This document shows positions 35,655-45,014 of a stretch of 64,000 bases of DNA, in pieces (position 1 is the first letter of the stretch; each line of letters starts with the position of its first letter). A program made the position numbers and the translations under genes. Below the pieces are notes generated by a model that was not told the origin of the DNA, did not search any database, and was given only the letters and a program-made list of their open reading frames with translations. Origin of the DNA: Bradyrhizobium murdochi (GTDB taxonomy: Bacteria > Pseudomonadota > Alphaproteobacteria > Rhizobiales > Xanthobacteraceae); contig NZ_AXAU01000001.1 of the NCBI RefSeq assembly GCF_000472965.1, forward strand, positions 186,001 to 250,000, in the 5' to 3' direction.

Positions 35655-37817
35655 ATGGGCGTTGACAAAGTTGCCGGCAATTCGAGCCTCGAGACGGACG
35701 ATGTGGTCCACCTCTTGAATCGGCGCAGTCTTCTTTTGGCAGGCACCGCGGCGGCCGCTGCATCCACATTTGGCGTCATCCCAACAAGTGCCCAACAGTC
35801 GTCGGCTCAAGCGGTTGCCTCCGCACCAGATCACTATCACCCCAAGGGCAAGCCGCCCTCAACTCACACCATCAACATTCAGAATGCTCTGCGAAATTCA
35901 ATGCCATTCGACGACAAGCTCGATTTCGAGGAGGCAAAAAAGGGCTTCATCGCGGCACCGCCGTACCGGCAGATCAAAGCGGAAGCCGGCCACGTTGCCT
36001 GGGACATTGGGAAATACGATTTCCTGCTTCAGGGAAAGGACTTTGACAGCATTCATCCCTCACTGCAGCGCATGGCAATCTTGAACATGGGCTACGGGCT
36101 CTATGAGGTTGTGCCTGATGCTATCTTTCAAGTGCGTGGCTTCGATCTCGCCAACATTTCTTTCATCAAATCGAACACCGGTTGGATCATTTTCGATCCA
36201 CTCACCGCCAAGGAGACCGCGAAGGCAGCCCTCGACTTTATAAACCAGAGGCTTGGCAGCCGCCCAGTTGTTGCGGTGGTCTACTCGCACGCCCATGGCG
36301 ACCATTTCGGAGGGGTTCGGGGCGTAGTGGATGAAGCTGATGTGAGGAGCGGGAAGGTCAAGATCATCGCTCCCGAGCATTTTCTCGAACACGCAGTCTC
36401 GGAAAACGTCATGGCGGGGAACGCCATGAGTCGCCGCTTGGCGTATCAGTATGGTGCCGTACTGCCCGCAAGCCCTTATGGTCACGTCGATCAATCGATC
36501 GGAAAGACGACCGCGGCGGGTAACACCGGCCTCATTGCGCCGAATGTAGAAATCAAGCAGGCATTCGAAGAGCTAACGATAGACGGCGTTGCGATGGTTT
36601 TTCAAAATACGCCAGGCACCGAATCGCCAGCGGAGATGAATACCTATTTTCCGCAATGGCGCGCATTCTGGTCGGCAGAGAATGTGACAGCGACAATCCA
36701 TAACATCTACACGTTACGCGGCGCGATGGTGCGCGATGCCCTTGCGTGGTCAAAACACATCAATGAGGCGCTTTGGCGCTTCGGCCAGGAAGCCGAGGTC
36801 ATGTTCGCCTCCCATTCGTGGCCGCGCTTCGGCAACGCCCGCGTTCAAGAGGTCCTGCGCGGGCAACGCGATACATATGCTCACCTGAACAACTACGTGC
36901 TCTTCCTTGCCAATCAGGGCGTGACGGTCAACGAGGTACACAACGTCTACCAGCCGCCGAAGAGCCTGCAGAACAAATGGTACGCGCGTTCGTATCACGG
37001 TTCTGAGTTTCACAACTCGCGTGCGGTTATCAACCGCTATATCGGTTACTGGGACTGCAACCCGGCTACGCTGACGCCGCTGTCACCATCGGATTCAGCC
37101 GCGCTCTATGTCGAGATGATGGGCGGCGCGAGCAGGATCATGGCCAAGGGTCGCGAGCTCTTCGATCGTGGCATGTACCGCCACGGCATGGAAATCCTCA
37201 ACAAGCTCGTCTATGCCGAACCGAATAATCAGGAGGCCAAGGATTTGCTGGCCGATAGTTTCGAACAGCTCGGCTATCAGTACGAATCCCCCAGTCTACG
37301 CAACAGCTTTCTGGCCGCGGCGAAAGAGTTGCGCGACGGGTATCAGCCTGGTGCGAAACTGAAATCTGCGGGTCCGGATGTCGTTCGCGCGATGACCACT
37401 GGACTTTTCTTGGACTTCCTTGGCGTGCGCGTGGACAGCAAGAAGGCCGAAGGCATGAAGTTCATCATCAACGTCGATATGCCTGATATCAACGAGCAAT
37501 ACCTTGTCGAGATGAGCAATGCCACCCTTACTAATATCAAAGGCCGGCAGGCCAAGAACCCTGACCTCGTCATGACTCTGAACCGCTCCGATCTCGAAAC
37601 AGTCATGGCGGGAGAATCAAGCTTCGACGCTCTGGTTTCTTCAGGAAAGGTGAAGCTTAGCGGAGATCTCAAGGTGCTAGCTGACTTGCGCTCGGTCGTA
37701 GTGCAGTTCAATCCCGCCTTCCAGCTTATGCCCGGTACAGTGACGGGAACGACGCCGCTCCAGAGCGCACAGGTTGATCCCTTCGAGCAGCCCGAGCCAG
37801 AACTCTTGGCAGAATAG
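35655..37817 (+). CDS. alkyl sulfatase, metallo-beta-lactamase fold (SdsA1/BDS1 type)
   Basis: A 720-residue enzyme that hydrolyses primary or secondary alkyl sulfates to release sulfate. A twin-arginine signal (NRRSLLLAGTAAAAASTF) points to the periplasm. The dinuclear zinc motif is AVVYSHAHGDHFGG; the further family ligands lie in NTPGTESPAEMN, WSAENVTATIHNIYTLRG and SHSWPRFG. The central helical dimerisation domain (GMYRHGMEILNKLVYAEPN) and C-terminal SCP2-like lipid-binding domain (ending LADLRSVVVQFNPAF) complete the three-domain layout. AGGAGG lies upstream of the ATG at 35655. It may serve sulfur acquisition from sulfate esters. Confidence 0.93.
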   Translation: MGVDKVAGNSSLETDDVVHLLNRRSLLLAGTAAAAASTFGVIPTSAQQSSAQAVASAPDHYHPKGKPPSTHTINIQNALRNSMPFDDKLDFEEAKKGFIAAPPYRQIKAEAGHVAWDIGKYDFLLQGKDFDSIHPSLQRMAILNMGYGLYEVVPDAIFQVRGFDLANISFIKSNTGWIIFDPLTAKETAKAALDFINQRLGSRPVVAVVYSHAHGDHFGGVRGVVDEADVRSGKVKIIAPEHFLEHAVSENVMAGNAMSRRLAYQYGAVLPASPYGHVDQSIGKTTAAGNTGLIAPNVEIKQAFEELTIDGVAMVFQNTPGTESPAEMNTYFPQWRAFWSAENVTATIHNIYTLRGAMVRDALAWSKHINEALWRFGQEAEVMFASHSWPRFGNARVQEVLRGQRDTYAHLNNYVLFLANQGVTVNEVHNVYQPPKSLQNKWYARSYHGSEFHNSRAVINRYIGYWDCNPATLTPLSPSDSAALYVEMMGGASRIMAKGRELFDRGMYRHGMEILNKLVYAEPNNQEAKDLLADSFEQLGYQYESPSLRNSFLAAAKELRDGYQPGAKLKSAGPDVVRAMTTGLFLDFLGVRVDSKKAEGMKFIINVDMPDINEQYLVEMSNATLTNIKGRQAKNPDLVMTLNRSDLETVMAGESSFDALVSSGKVKLSGDLKVLADLRSVVVQFNPAFQLMPGTVTGTTPLQSAQVDPFEQPEPELLAE

Positions 37818-37919
37818 ATCCGGTCGGCCGAGGCTTGTTTCGCGCAACAGCCGATGGGAGCGAGGTATGGCCTCGGCGGCGCGAAGCGGCCGCAAGCGCA
37901 GCGTGGATCTATGATCCCG

Positions 37920-40178
37920 CTATTCGACGCTGGCGCCGCGGTGCAGGTCGGCTTCAATCTGAAGCTTGGTCCCACCGCCGAACCGCGCGCGATAGACCTG
38001 CAGATTCTCCATGATCCGCTGCACGTAGTTCCGCGTCTCGGAGAACGGGATCTGCTCAACCCAATCGACCGCGTCGACCTTGGGATCGCGGGGGTCACCG
38101 TAGCGCTCGATCCATTTCTTCACGCTGCCGCGACCGGCATTGTAGCCCGCGAAGGTCAGAATGTAGGAGCCGCGATAGTCCTGGAGCAGCCCGCCGAGCT
38201 CGGCCGCGCCAAGCATGGCGTTGTAGACGGAGTCCGTCTTCATCCGCTGAAGGTCGAAGCTGACGCCGGCCCGCTTGCAGACGTAGCGACCGGCGTCCGG
38301 CGTCACCTGCATCAGCCCGTAGGCCTGGGCCGGTGAGACGACGGCCGGATTGAAGGCGCTTTCCTGCCGCGCGATCGAATAGATGACGCTGGGCTCGACC
38401 TCGGGTCCGATTTGCTTGAACGACGGGATGCCGGTGATGGGATAGGCGTAGACGTCGAACGGCAGGCCGCGATTGAGCGCGGCCTTGCCGAGCAGCAGCA
38501 TGCCGCGGGCGTCGCGGTAGCGCGAGGTGAGCTCGCCGAGACCCGCCAGGGCGTCGGGATCGCCGTTCTCGCCCATGTCGGCGAAAATCGGGATCGCGAG
38601 TTCGCGCTCGTCGAGGTCATACAGCAACTGCACCGCGCGAACGATCTCGAATCGCTCGACGCTGCGGCCGCGCCCGCTCGGGACGCCGTTCAACTGAAGC
38701 TGCGGCAGGCCGAGCTTGGCGCGGGCGAGCTGACCATAATAGCTGGTTGATTGCTCGGCCGCGCGGCCGTACGCCGCGCGGGCCTCTTGCGCGCGACCGG
38801 CCGCTTCCGCCGCGCGGCCTTGCCAATAGCCGGCGCGCGCCAAAGCAGTCGGGTTCGCGCTGCCGACGCCGATGCGCGCGAAGTGCTGGGCTGCGACCGC
38901 AGGATCTTTCAGGAACCGCAGCGCAATCCAGCCAGCGGTGAATTCCTGCTCGGTCTTGTAGATGTCACGCGTCGGCAGCGCCGCATCCCGCGCGATCAGA
39001 TACGCGGTGCGATGCTCGCCGACATCAAGCATCTTGCGCGCGAGCAAGCGCCGCTCGATCCACCATTCGTTGAGATTGTGCAGGCGGTTCGGGTCTTTCG
39101 GCGCGCTCAACATGAGCTGCGCGGCCTCGTTGAACTTCTCTTCGCGGCGAAGGAGCTGGATTTTCGCGAAGATGTAACCGGTTTCGCCGTGCAATTCGCG
39201 CGGCACCGCCTCAAGCAGCGTCCTCAGGTTGGAAGACTTTTTGTTGGCCGCGATCCGCGCTTTCGCGAGCGCCACATGGCCTGAGCCGAGCCGTTTCGCG
39301 GCGCGCATGCCGCCGGTTTCCTGCTCAGTGCCGTAAAGCAGCGTCTCCATCCGCGCCTTGTGGTCGCCTACCGTCAACAGTGCGCCGAACATGTCGAGCG
39401 CGGCGTTCTCGGTGTCTTCCGACATGCCGTCGTGACGCCAGGCCTCGCGAACCAGCCGTTCGGCATTGGCGCGATCGCCGCGCGCGAGCATCGCCTTCGC
39501 CAGCGCGAACTTGCCCTTGCCCGAGAGCGGCGATTCATTCTCGAACCACGACCAGACAGTCGAATCGTCGCGGCGATCGTCCCATAGCGCGGCCTCGATG
39601 CGCCGGCGCAGGAAAGTCTGCGACGGCCAGCTCGGATTGGCTGAAACAAACGCGCGGTAGCGCTCGACCGAGGCGTTGTTGTTATCGCTGCGTAGGATCA
39701 GCCATTCCGCGAGTTTGCGGGCGACCGGATCCGAGATCGTGGCTTGCACCTGCGTTGCATCGCCGGCCTTCTGCTTGCGCACCAATTCGATGACCTTCTC
39801 CAGCGCGTCCTTGTCGGCCTGAGACGTCGAGGAGGTCGCGGCCACTGCGGCTGGGGCGTATCTGCGCGGGGGCGGCGCGACAGCATGCTGGCGGGTCGCA
39901 GGCGCCAGAACAGGCGGCGGCGGGGCCGGCGCTGCATGCGCCGGCGCAGTCGGTGCAGCCGGGGTGTCGGTATTCGCTGTCGGCGCGGACTTGGGAACGA
40001 CGTTGCGGGCAATCGGCCGCGGCTTCGGCACGGGAACCTTTGACTTGGCCCAGCTTTCCAGGGGGAAGGAAGTCAGTCCGATCGCCAGCGCCAGACTTGT
40101 GGCCAGTGCGGTCGATCGCAATGCGGCGGCGCGGGCGGAAGGGATCACGGCTTTCCTCTGCGGCGGCGAATCATTCAA
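37920..40178 (-). CDS. soluble lytic murein transglycosylase
   Basis: A 752-residue periplasmic lytic transglycosylase that cleaves the glycan strands of peptidoglycan with formation of 1,6-anhydro-muramic ends. An N-terminal hydrophobic signal segment is followed by a long Pro/Ala-rich linker, a helical superhelix region (about 130-590) like Slt70, and the C-terminal catalytic domain, where SIARQESAFNPAVVSPAQAY supplies the catalytic Glu and GLMQVTPDAG the next motif; GYNAGRGSVKKW is the third. It is convergent with the alkyl sulfatase and divergent from dapA. Confidence in the family is high, the exact paralogue name less so. Confidence 0.92.
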   Translation of the reverse strand: MNDSPPQRKAVIPSARAAALRSTALATSLALAIGLTSFPLESWAKSKVPVPKPRPIARNVVPKSAPTANTDTPAAPTAPAHAAPAPPPPVLAPATRQHAVAPPPRRYAPAAVAATSSTSQADKDALEKVIELVRKQKAGDATQVQATISDPVARKLAEWLILRSDNNNASVERYRAFVSANPSWPSQTFLRRRIEAALWDDRRDDSTVWSWFENESPLSGKGKFALAKAMLARGDRANAERLVREAWRHDGMSEDTENAALDMFGALLTVGDHKARMETLLYGTEQETGGMRAAKRLGSGHVALAKARIAANKKSSNLRTLLEAVPRELHGETGYIFAKIQLLRREEKFNEAAQLMLSAPKDPNRLHNLNEWWIERRLLARKMLDVGEHRTAYLIARDAALPTRDIYKTEQEFTAGWIALRFLKDPAVAAQHFARIGVGSANPTALARAGYWQGRAAEAAGRAQEARAAYGRAAEQSTSYYGQLARAKLGLPQLQLNGVPSGRGRSVERFEIVRAVQLLYDLDERELAIPIFADMGENGDPDALAGLGELTSRYRDARGMLLLGKAALNRGLPFDVYAYPITGIPSFKQIGPEVEPSVIYSIARQESAFNPAVVSPAQAYGLMQVTPDAGRYVCKRAGVSFDLQRMKTDSVYNAMLGAAELGGLLQDYRGSYILTFAGYNAGRGSVKKWIERYGDPRDPKVDAVDWVEQIPFSETRNYVQRIMENLQVYRARFGGGTKLQIEADLHRGASVE

Positions 40179-40437
40179 TCGCTCCAGCCTTGGTCTATTT
40201 TGATTGAATATGTGGACAAAATGCTAAAAGGGTCGCGCTGGACCTGTTTGCGCCATCACCGCGGCAAAATCGCGGCTATCGGCCTTCGAGGAAGGCAAAT
40301 GTTGGCCCGCGCAGGAAAGGGTGTTGGAACAAGGCGCTAAGCGCCTGATGCACGGCCCTTTCGTCTGGTCGCCAGACCCGATATGAATTGAAATCCAGGT
40401 TCGGTCGTGCCGTTTCTTAAGCGTTTGGAGGAAGTCC

Positions 40438-41328
40438 ATGGCAGCCAAGACAAAATTTCGGGGGTCGTTTACCGCCTTGGTCACGCCATTCAAGAACGGC
40501 TCGGTCGACGAGGCCGCTTTCCGCGGCTTGGTGAACTGGCAGATCGCCGAAGGCACCCACGGCCTGGTCCCGGTCGGCACGACCGGTGAAAGCCCGACGC
40601 TGAGCCATGACGAGCACAAGCGCGTGGTGGAATGGTGCATCAACGAGGCCAAGGGCAAGGTGCCGGTGATTGCCGGCGCGGGCTCCAACTCGACCAAGGA
40701 AGCGGTCGAGCTTGCCGAGCATGCGGAAAAGGCGGGAGCGGATGCGGTGCTGGTGGTGACGCCGTACTACAACAAGCCCACCCAGGAAGGCATGTACCAG
40801 CACTTCAAGGCGATCAACGATGCCATCGGCATTCCGATCATCATCTACAACATTCCCGGCCGTTCCGTGATCGACATGTCGGTCGAGACCATGACGCGGC
40901 TGTTCGCGCTGAAGAACATCGCCGGCGTCAAGGATGCGACCGCCAGCATGGTGCGGGTATCGCAGCAGCGCGCGGCGATGGGCGAGGACTTCAACCAATT
41001 GTCGGGCGAGGACGCCACCATCCTCGGCTACATGGCGCATGGCGGCCATGGCTGCATCTCGGTCACGTCCAACGTCGCGCCGCGGCTGTGCTCGGAATTC
41101 CACGCGGCATGGCAGAAGGGCGATCACGCCACCGCGCTCAAGCTGCACGACAAGCTGATGCCGCTGCACAACAACCTCTTCATTGAAAGCAATCCGGCGC
41201 CGGTGAAATATGCGCTCTCGCTGCTCGGCAAGATCGACGAGAAGCTGCGGCTGCCGATGGTGCCGGTTACCGAGCCGACGCGCCTCGCCGTGCGCAGCGC
41301 CATGGTCCATGCCGGCCTGATCAACTAG
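40438..41328 (+). CDS. dapA: 4-hydroxy-tetrahydrodipicolinate synthase
   Basis: DapA condenses pyruvate with aspartate semialdehyde in lysine and meso-diaminopimelate synthesis. The 296-residue TIM-barrel protein has [14 protein letters not shown] (the substrate threonine pair), [17 protein letters not shown] with the tyrosine, [11 protein letters not shown], and GVKDATASM, where the Schiff-base lysine sits. GGAGG-like bases precede the ATG. It is divergent from the lytic transglycosylase, with 259 bp between. Both act in peptidoglycan metabolism, but that may be coincidence. Confidence 0.97.
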   Translation: MAAKTKFRGSFTALVTPFKNGSVDEAAFRGLVNWQIAEGTHGLVPVGTTGESPTLSHDEHKRVVEWCINEAKGKVPVIAGAGSNSTKEAVELAEHAEKAGADAVLVVTPYYNKPTQEGMYQHFKAINDAIGIPIIIYNIPGRSVIDMSVETMTRLFALKNIAGVKDATASMVRVSQQRAAMGEDFNQLSGEDATILGYMAHGGHGCISVTSNVAPRLCSEFHAAWQKGDHATALKLHDKLMPLHNNLFIESNPAPVKYALSLLGKIDEKLRLPMVPVTEPTRLAVRSAMVHAGLIN

Positions 41329-41370
41329 GACGGTTCCGCTTCGCCTGAAGAACGAAGAGGGGAAGCCAAC

Positions 41371-41784
41371 ATGCTGAAGGAATTCCGCGAATTCGCGATG
41401 AAGGGTAATGTCGTCGACCTCGCGGTTGGCGTGATCATCGGTGCGGCTTTCGGCGCCATCGTGACCTCGCTGGTCGGCGACGTCATCATGCCAGTGATCG
41501 GCGCGATCACCGGCGGTCTCGATTTCTCCAACTATTTCACGCCATTGTCCAAAGCAGTAACTGCCAACAATCTGGCGGATGCCAAAAAGCAGGGAGCCGT
41601 GTTAGCTTGGGGCAATTTCTTCACGCTGACGCTGAACTTCCTCATCATTGCCTTTGTGTTGTTCATCGTTATTCGCGCGATGAACAAGCTGAAGCGCAAG
41701 GACGAAGCTGCGCCCACGCCGCCGAAGCTGACGAGACAGGAAGAACTGCTGATCGAGATCCGCGATCTCCTCAAGAAGGGCTAG
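41371..41784 (+). CDS. mscL: large-conductance mechanosensitive channel
   Basis: MscL opens under membrane tension to release solutes on osmotic downshock. The 137-residue protein starts [20 protein letters not shown], then has TM1 with [15 protein letters not shown], a periplasmic loop and TM2 ([18 protein letters not shown]), and ends in the acidic/basic helix [16 protein letters not shown]. All are diagnostic. AGAGGGGA lies before the ATG. Its TAG stop overlaps the start of a long palindrome. Confidence 0.97.
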   Translation: MLKEFREFAMKGNVVDLAVGVIIGAAFGAIVTSLVGDVIMPVIGAITGGLDFSNYFTPLSKAVTANNLADAKKQGAVLAWGNFFTLTLNFLIIAFVLFIVIRAMNKLKRKDEAAPTPPKLTRQEELLIEIRDLLKKG

Positions 41785-41858
41785 TGCCGCCGATTTGAGG
41801 TCCCCACAGTGTTTGCCGCGAATCCGCGTGGGGACCTCAAATCGAAGAGCGGCACTAG
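41781..41858. repeat. long interrupted palindrome after mscL
   Basis: A 78-bp element with outer arms CTAGTGCCGC/GCGGCACTAG and inner arms GATTTGAGGTCCCCAC/GTGGGGACCTCAAATC, both perfect, with small bulges between them and a 20-nt loop. It starts within the mscL stop codon. The RNA would fold into a strong hairpin in either orientation. Confidence 0.88.
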
Positions 41859-41872
41859 CAATCATAAATTTG

Positions 41873-41947
41873 CTAGTGCCCTTAGTCTTCCGAAGTTCGT
41901 ATAACGGGCTCAGCAATTACTGTACGAACTTCGGAAGAGGGCACTAG
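41873..41947. repeat. long interrupted palindrome abutting the smpB start
   Basis: A 75-bp element with outer arms CTAGTGCCCT/AGGGCACTAG and inner arms CTTCCGAAGTTCGTA/TACGAACTTCGGAAG, both perfect, with a 21-nt loop. Its right end is only two bases before the smpB GTG, and the possible ribosome-binding bases GAAGAGGG lie inside its 3' arm. It shares the CTAGTGCC ends, but not the inner arms, with the element just upstream, so the two look like related mobile palindromes. Confidence 0.88.
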
Positions 41948-41949
41948 TT

Positions 41950-42423
41950 GTGGCTGATAAGAACGAGCGCCCGATCAAGGTAGTCGCCGAAAACCGCAAG
42001 GCCCGATTCAATTATGCAATCGAGGACACGGTCGAGGCCGGCATCGCGCTGACCGGCACCGAAGTGAAGTCGATCCGCAATGGCAAGACCACCATTGCGG
42101 AGTCCTATGCGGATTCCAAGAACGGCGAGATCTGGCTGATCAACGCCAATATTCCGGAATATCTGCAGGCCAACCGCTTCAACCACGAGCCGAAACGGCC
42201 GCGCAAATTGCTGTTACACCGAAAGCAGATCAACAAGCTGATGGGCGCGGTCGATCGCGAAGGCATGACGTTGATTCCGCTAAAGCTCTATTTCAACGAG
42301 CGCGGCCGCGCCAAGCTGTTGCTAGCAATTGCCAAGGGTAAGAAGCTGCACGACAAGCGAGAGAGCGAAAAAAAGCGCGACTGGGGCCGGGAAAAAGGCC
42401 GCCTGATGCGGGCGAGAGGATAG
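41950..42423 (+). CDS. smpB: SsrA-binding protein SmpB (GTG start)
   Basis: SmpB binds tmRNA and brings it to stalled ribosomes for trans-translation. The 157-residue protein reads [57 protein letters not shown], then [12 protein letters not shown] and the basic tail [20 protein letters not shown], all diagnostic of the family. The start is GTG at 41950. Its ribosome-binding bases fall inside the preceding long palindrome, so translation may depend on the RNA fold. Confidence 0.97.
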   Translation: MADKNERPIKVVAENRKARFNYAIEDTVEAGIALTGTEVKSIRNGKTTIAESYADSKNGEIWLINANIPEYLQANRFNHEPKRPRKLLLHRKQINKLMGAVDREGMTLIPLKLYFNERGRAKLLLAIAKGKKLHDKRESEKKRDWGREKGRLMRARG

Positions 42424-42426
42424 GGG

Positions 42427-42515
42427 GCGAATAGCGAATAGGGAGTGGCGAATAGCGAATAGGGAAATTCTCTGAAGGCGACCCTTCCATTCGCTACTCG
42501 CCATTCGCTATTCGC
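42427..42515. repeat. imperfect inverted repeat of GCGAATA units
   Basis: Arms of 29 bp at 42427-42455 and 42487-42515 match at 25 of 29 positions as reverse complements; each arm is itself made of repeated GCGAATAG-type words. The element lies between the smpB stop and the peroxiredoxin start and could end smpB transcripts, though no T-run follows. Confidence 0.8.
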
Positions 42516-42533
42516 GAACGATAGGAAGACGAG

Positions 42534-43100
42534 ATGGCTCAATCCAACCTCGATTGGAGCAAGATCCCCGCACCGGTCGACGATGGCGCGGCGGCGCATC
42601 TCGTCGGCATGGCGATTCCGCCGGTCACGCTGCTGGCCACCGACGATAATTCGGTGACGCTCTCGACGCTTCCCGGCCGCACCGTGGTGTTTGCCTATCC
42701 CCGCACTGGGTCGCCGGGCAAGATCAGCCTGGTCGACGACTGGGACATGATCCCCGGTGCGCGCGGCTGCACGCCGCAAACCTGCTCGTTCCGCGATCTG
42801 TTTGCGGAGTTGAAGGCGGCCGGCACCAGGCAGGTGTTCGGCCTATCGACCCAGGACAACGTCTACCAGACCGAGATGGCGTCACGTCTGCATTTGCCGT
42901 TTCCGGTTCTGTCGGATGAAAAGCTCAAGCTCACCCGCGCTTTGAATTTGCCGACCATGGAAGTGGCGGGATTGACGTTGATCAAGCGGCTGGCGCTGAT
43001 CGTCGACGATGGGCGCATTGCCCACGTGTTCTATCCGGTTTTCCCGCCCGACCGGAACGCCGCCGACGTACTGGCATGGCTGAAGGGAAATCCCGCCTGA
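42534..43100 (+). CDS. peroxiredoxin (AhpC/TSA, PrxQ-like)
   Basis: A 188-residue thiol peroxidase that reduces H2O2 or organic peroxides. The peroxidatic motif is DMIPGARGCTPQTCSFRD, with the active cysteine in GCTPQ and a second cysteine five residues on, a PrxQ/BCP spacing. The thioredoxin-fold strands VVFAYPRTGSPG and VFGLSTQDNVYQ and the loop LPFPVLSDEKLKL are in place. The region between the first strand and the cysteine is slightly longer than in BCP, so a separate subfamily is likely. It is cytosolic and lacks a signal peptide. Confidence 0.87.
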   Translation: MAQSNLDWSKIPAPVDDGAAAHLVGMAIPPVTLLATDDNSVTLSTLPGRTVVFAYPRTGSPGKISLVDDWDMIPGARGCTPQTCSFRDLFAELKAAGTRQVFGLSTQDNVYQTEMASRLHLPFPVLSDEKLKLTRALNLPTMEVAGLTLIKRLALIVDDGRIAHVFYPVFPPDRNAADVLAWLKGNPA

Positions 43101-43103
43101 ATT

Positions 43104-43229
43104 GTAGGGTGGGCAAAGGCGCCCTTGCGCCGTGCCCACCATCTATCATTGAGCACGCTTTCCGATGGTGGGCACGCTTCCGCCTTCGCTCATTGAGCTA
43201 CGGCGGACAAGTCGCTTTGCCCACCCTAC
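43104..43229. repeat. dispersed palindrome, GTAGGGTGGGCAAAG family (copy A)
   Basis: The element starts GTAGGGTGGGCAAAGGCG and ends with its reverse complement CTTTGCCCACCCTAC; an inner pair GTGCCCACCAT/ATGGTGGGCAC makes a second stem. Copies B (52632-52722) and C (55956-56048) have the same ends and inner pair. This copy is longest (126 bp) because of an insertion carrying CTACGGCGGACAAGTCG near its right end. It separates two convergent genes. Confidence 0.9.
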
Positions 43230-43233
43230 GATT

Positions 43234-43887
43234 CTACGACTCCAGATCCTTCCGCACTTTCGCAAATACGTCGCGAAACATTTTCGGCGTCAGCACCCCC
43301 GTGTTGGTGTTGTAGCGGGAGCAGTGATAGCTGTCGTAGAGCCTGACCGCGCCGGCTTTATGCACGGCGCCGTGCGCAAAGGGGGCGGCGCCATTGCGCA
43401 GGCCGAGCGCCTTCAGGGTCGAGTCATGTGCAATGCGGCCGAGCAGCACGATCGCGCGCAGTTTGGGCATGGTCGCAATTGTCGTCGCCAGAAATTGCCG
43501 GCAGGTGCTGATCTCGACCGGCAGCGGCTTGTTCTGCGGCGGCACGCAGCGCACCGCGTTGCTGATCCGGCAGTCGACGAGCTTCAGTCCGTCGTCCGGT
43601 CGCGCCTGGTAGACGCCCTTGGCAAAGCCATATTCGAGCAGGGTCGCATACAGCAGATCGCCGGCGTAGTCGCCGGTGAAGGGGCGTCCGGTCCGGTTGG
43701 CGCCCTGCAGGCCCGGCGCCAGCCCGACAATCAACAGTTGCGCGGAGGCATCGCCGAACGAAGCGACCGGCGAGTTGTGCCAGCCCGGTTCGCGGGCACG
43801 TGCCTGCGCGCGGAATTCGGCGAGCCTCGGGCAAAGCGGGCAGTCGCGGTCGGGTTCGGCAGCCGCAGGGGCGGGGAGATTAGCCAT
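43234..43887 (-). CDS. uracil-DNA glycosylase, family 5 (UDGb)
   Basis: A DNA-repair enzyme of the type-5 uracil-DNA glycosylase group, which removes uracil and other deaminated bases. The 217-residue protein has an N-terminal cluster cysteine pair (DCPLCPRL) and further cysteines (LVDCRISNAVRCVPP) that may hold a 4Fe-4S cluster, motif A LLIVGLAPGLQGANRTGRPF followed by TGDYAGDLL, and a C-terminal motif SYHCSRYNTN. The GANRTGRxFTGD block is diagnostic of UDGb over UDGa. It lies convergent with the peroxiredoxin gene across a palindrome. Confidence 0.9.
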   Translation of the reverse strand: MANLPAPAAAEPDRDCPLCPRLAEFRAQARAREPGWHNSPVASFGDASAQLLIVGLAPGLQGANRTGRPFTGDYAGDLLYATLLEYGFAKGVYQARPDDGLKLVDCRISNAVRCVPPQNKPLPVEISTCRQFLATTIATMPKLRAIVLLGRIAHDSTLKALGLRNGAAPFAHGAVHKAGAVRLYDSYHCSRYNTNTGVLTPKMFRDVFAKVRKDLES

Positions 43888-43968
43888 CAGTACAAAGCAT
43901 TTTCGAGCGAAATCCAGTCACGGACCTGATTCGGCGTCGATACCGGTTCGCCTCAGATGCGCGCGCCA

Positions 43969-44010
43969 AAACAAAAAGCCCCGGTTCTGTTTTCAATCAG
44001 AACCGAGGCT
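43969..44010 (-). terminator. rho-independent terminator of the NYN gene
   Basis: On the minus strand a 13-bp stem AGCCTCGGTTCTG/CAGAACCGGGGCT (one G-T pair) with an 8-nt loop is followed by a run TTTTTGTTTT. It lies about 22 bp after the NYN-domain gene stop. Confidence 0.88.
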
Positions 44011-44032
44011 CTAGCAGTGTACTGGCTCATGC

Positions 44033-44662
44033 TCAATCGTCGAAATCGTCGTCGCCGGCCCGTGGCGCCACGGTGGTCGCGCGCTGCAGGAATTGCGGCG
44101 AGTGGTGACGCGGCTCGCGCGGGGCAGGACGCTCGGAAGGATCGCGGCCCAGCTTTGATTGCAGCTCGACAAGATCGGTGAAGACGTCGGCCTGACGGCG
44201 CAGTTCGTCGGCGATCATCGGCGGCTGACTCGAAATGGTCGAAACGACCGTGACGCGAACGCCGCGACGCTGCACCGCTTCCACCAGCGAGCGGAAATCG
44301 CCATCGCCCGAAAACAACACGATCTGATCGACATGCTCGGCGAGTTCCATGGCATCGACGGCGAGTTCGATGTCCATGTTGCCCTTCACCTTGCGGCGGC
44401 CGGATGCGTCAATAAATTCCTTTGTTGCCTTGGTGACGACGGTGTAACCGTTGTAGTCGAGCCAGTCGATCAATGGACGGATCGAGGAGTATTCCTGATC
44501 CTCGATGATTGCCGTGTAGTAAAACGCACGCAACAGCGTTCCTCGGCTCTGAAATTCCTTGAGAAGGCGCTTGTAATCGATGTCGAAGCCGAGCGTCTTG
44601 GCCGTTGCGTAGAGGTTGGCGCCATCGATGAAGAGCGCAATCTTGTTGGAAGCTGGTGACAT
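44033..44662 (-). CDS. NYN-domain (LabA/DUF88) protein
   Basis: A 209-residue protein of the NYN/LabA family, a PIN-like nuclease fold thought to act on RNA. Conserved acidic residues line up in IALFIDGANLYATAKTLG, GNMDIELAVDAMELA and IVLFSGDGDFRSLVEAVQRRG, which would coordinate metal. The C-terminal 45 residues are disordered-looking (RDPSERPAPREPRHHSPQ) and end in an acidic DDDFDD tail. The start is the ATG at 44662. It is divergent from rpoZ. Its target RNA is not known. Confidence 0.92.
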   Translation of the reverse strand: MSPASNKIALFIDGANLYATAKTLGFDIDYKRLLKEFQSRGTLLRAFYYTAIIEDQEYSSIRPLIDWLDYNGYTVVTKATKEFIDASGRRKVKGNMDIELAVDAMELAEHVDQIVLFSGDGDFRSLVEAVQRRGVRVTVVSTISSQPPMIADELRRQADVFTDLVELQSKLGRDPSERPAPREPRHHSPQFLQRATTVAPRAGDDDFDD

Positions 44663-45014
44663 CAAATGGTTCTCACGTTGTTGTTAGCTTTTCTAGCGCA
44701 GCGGCTAACGACCGCGCGCACTTTCCAGTTCTGTTGCCTAAAGTTCGGTGAATCGTGCCCCACGACAGTCACCACTGCAATTATGGTGAGGCGAGGGCGA
44801 AAAACCTATACTTTTGACATGCAATGAAGAGATTTACTTGTCCTGTACGGCAACCCTGCCGCGTCTGGACGCTCCAGCCCTTCTCGCCCCAAGAGTTGGC
44901 GTATCAGAGCCCATTGGGAAGGCAAATCACAATTTAGTCTTGCGAAACGGCCCCGGCCGCTATAACTAGCGCCCATAACCGACATATTGGCCCCATTTAA
45001 CGGAGCGACAGTCT
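44663..45014. promoter_or_regulatory. divergent promoter region of NYN gene and rpoZ
   Basis: 352 bp with no coding sequence I can support, lying between divergent gene starts, so it must hold promoters for both. I see no unambiguous sigma-70 pair. It contains an AT-rich patch near 44800-44835. Confidence 0.4.

Noticed and set aside
42427..42515. CRISPR-like array because of repeated GCGAATAG words
   Set aside because: The repeats are 7-9 bp, form a single inverted repeat and have no uniform spacers; no cas genes are in the window.
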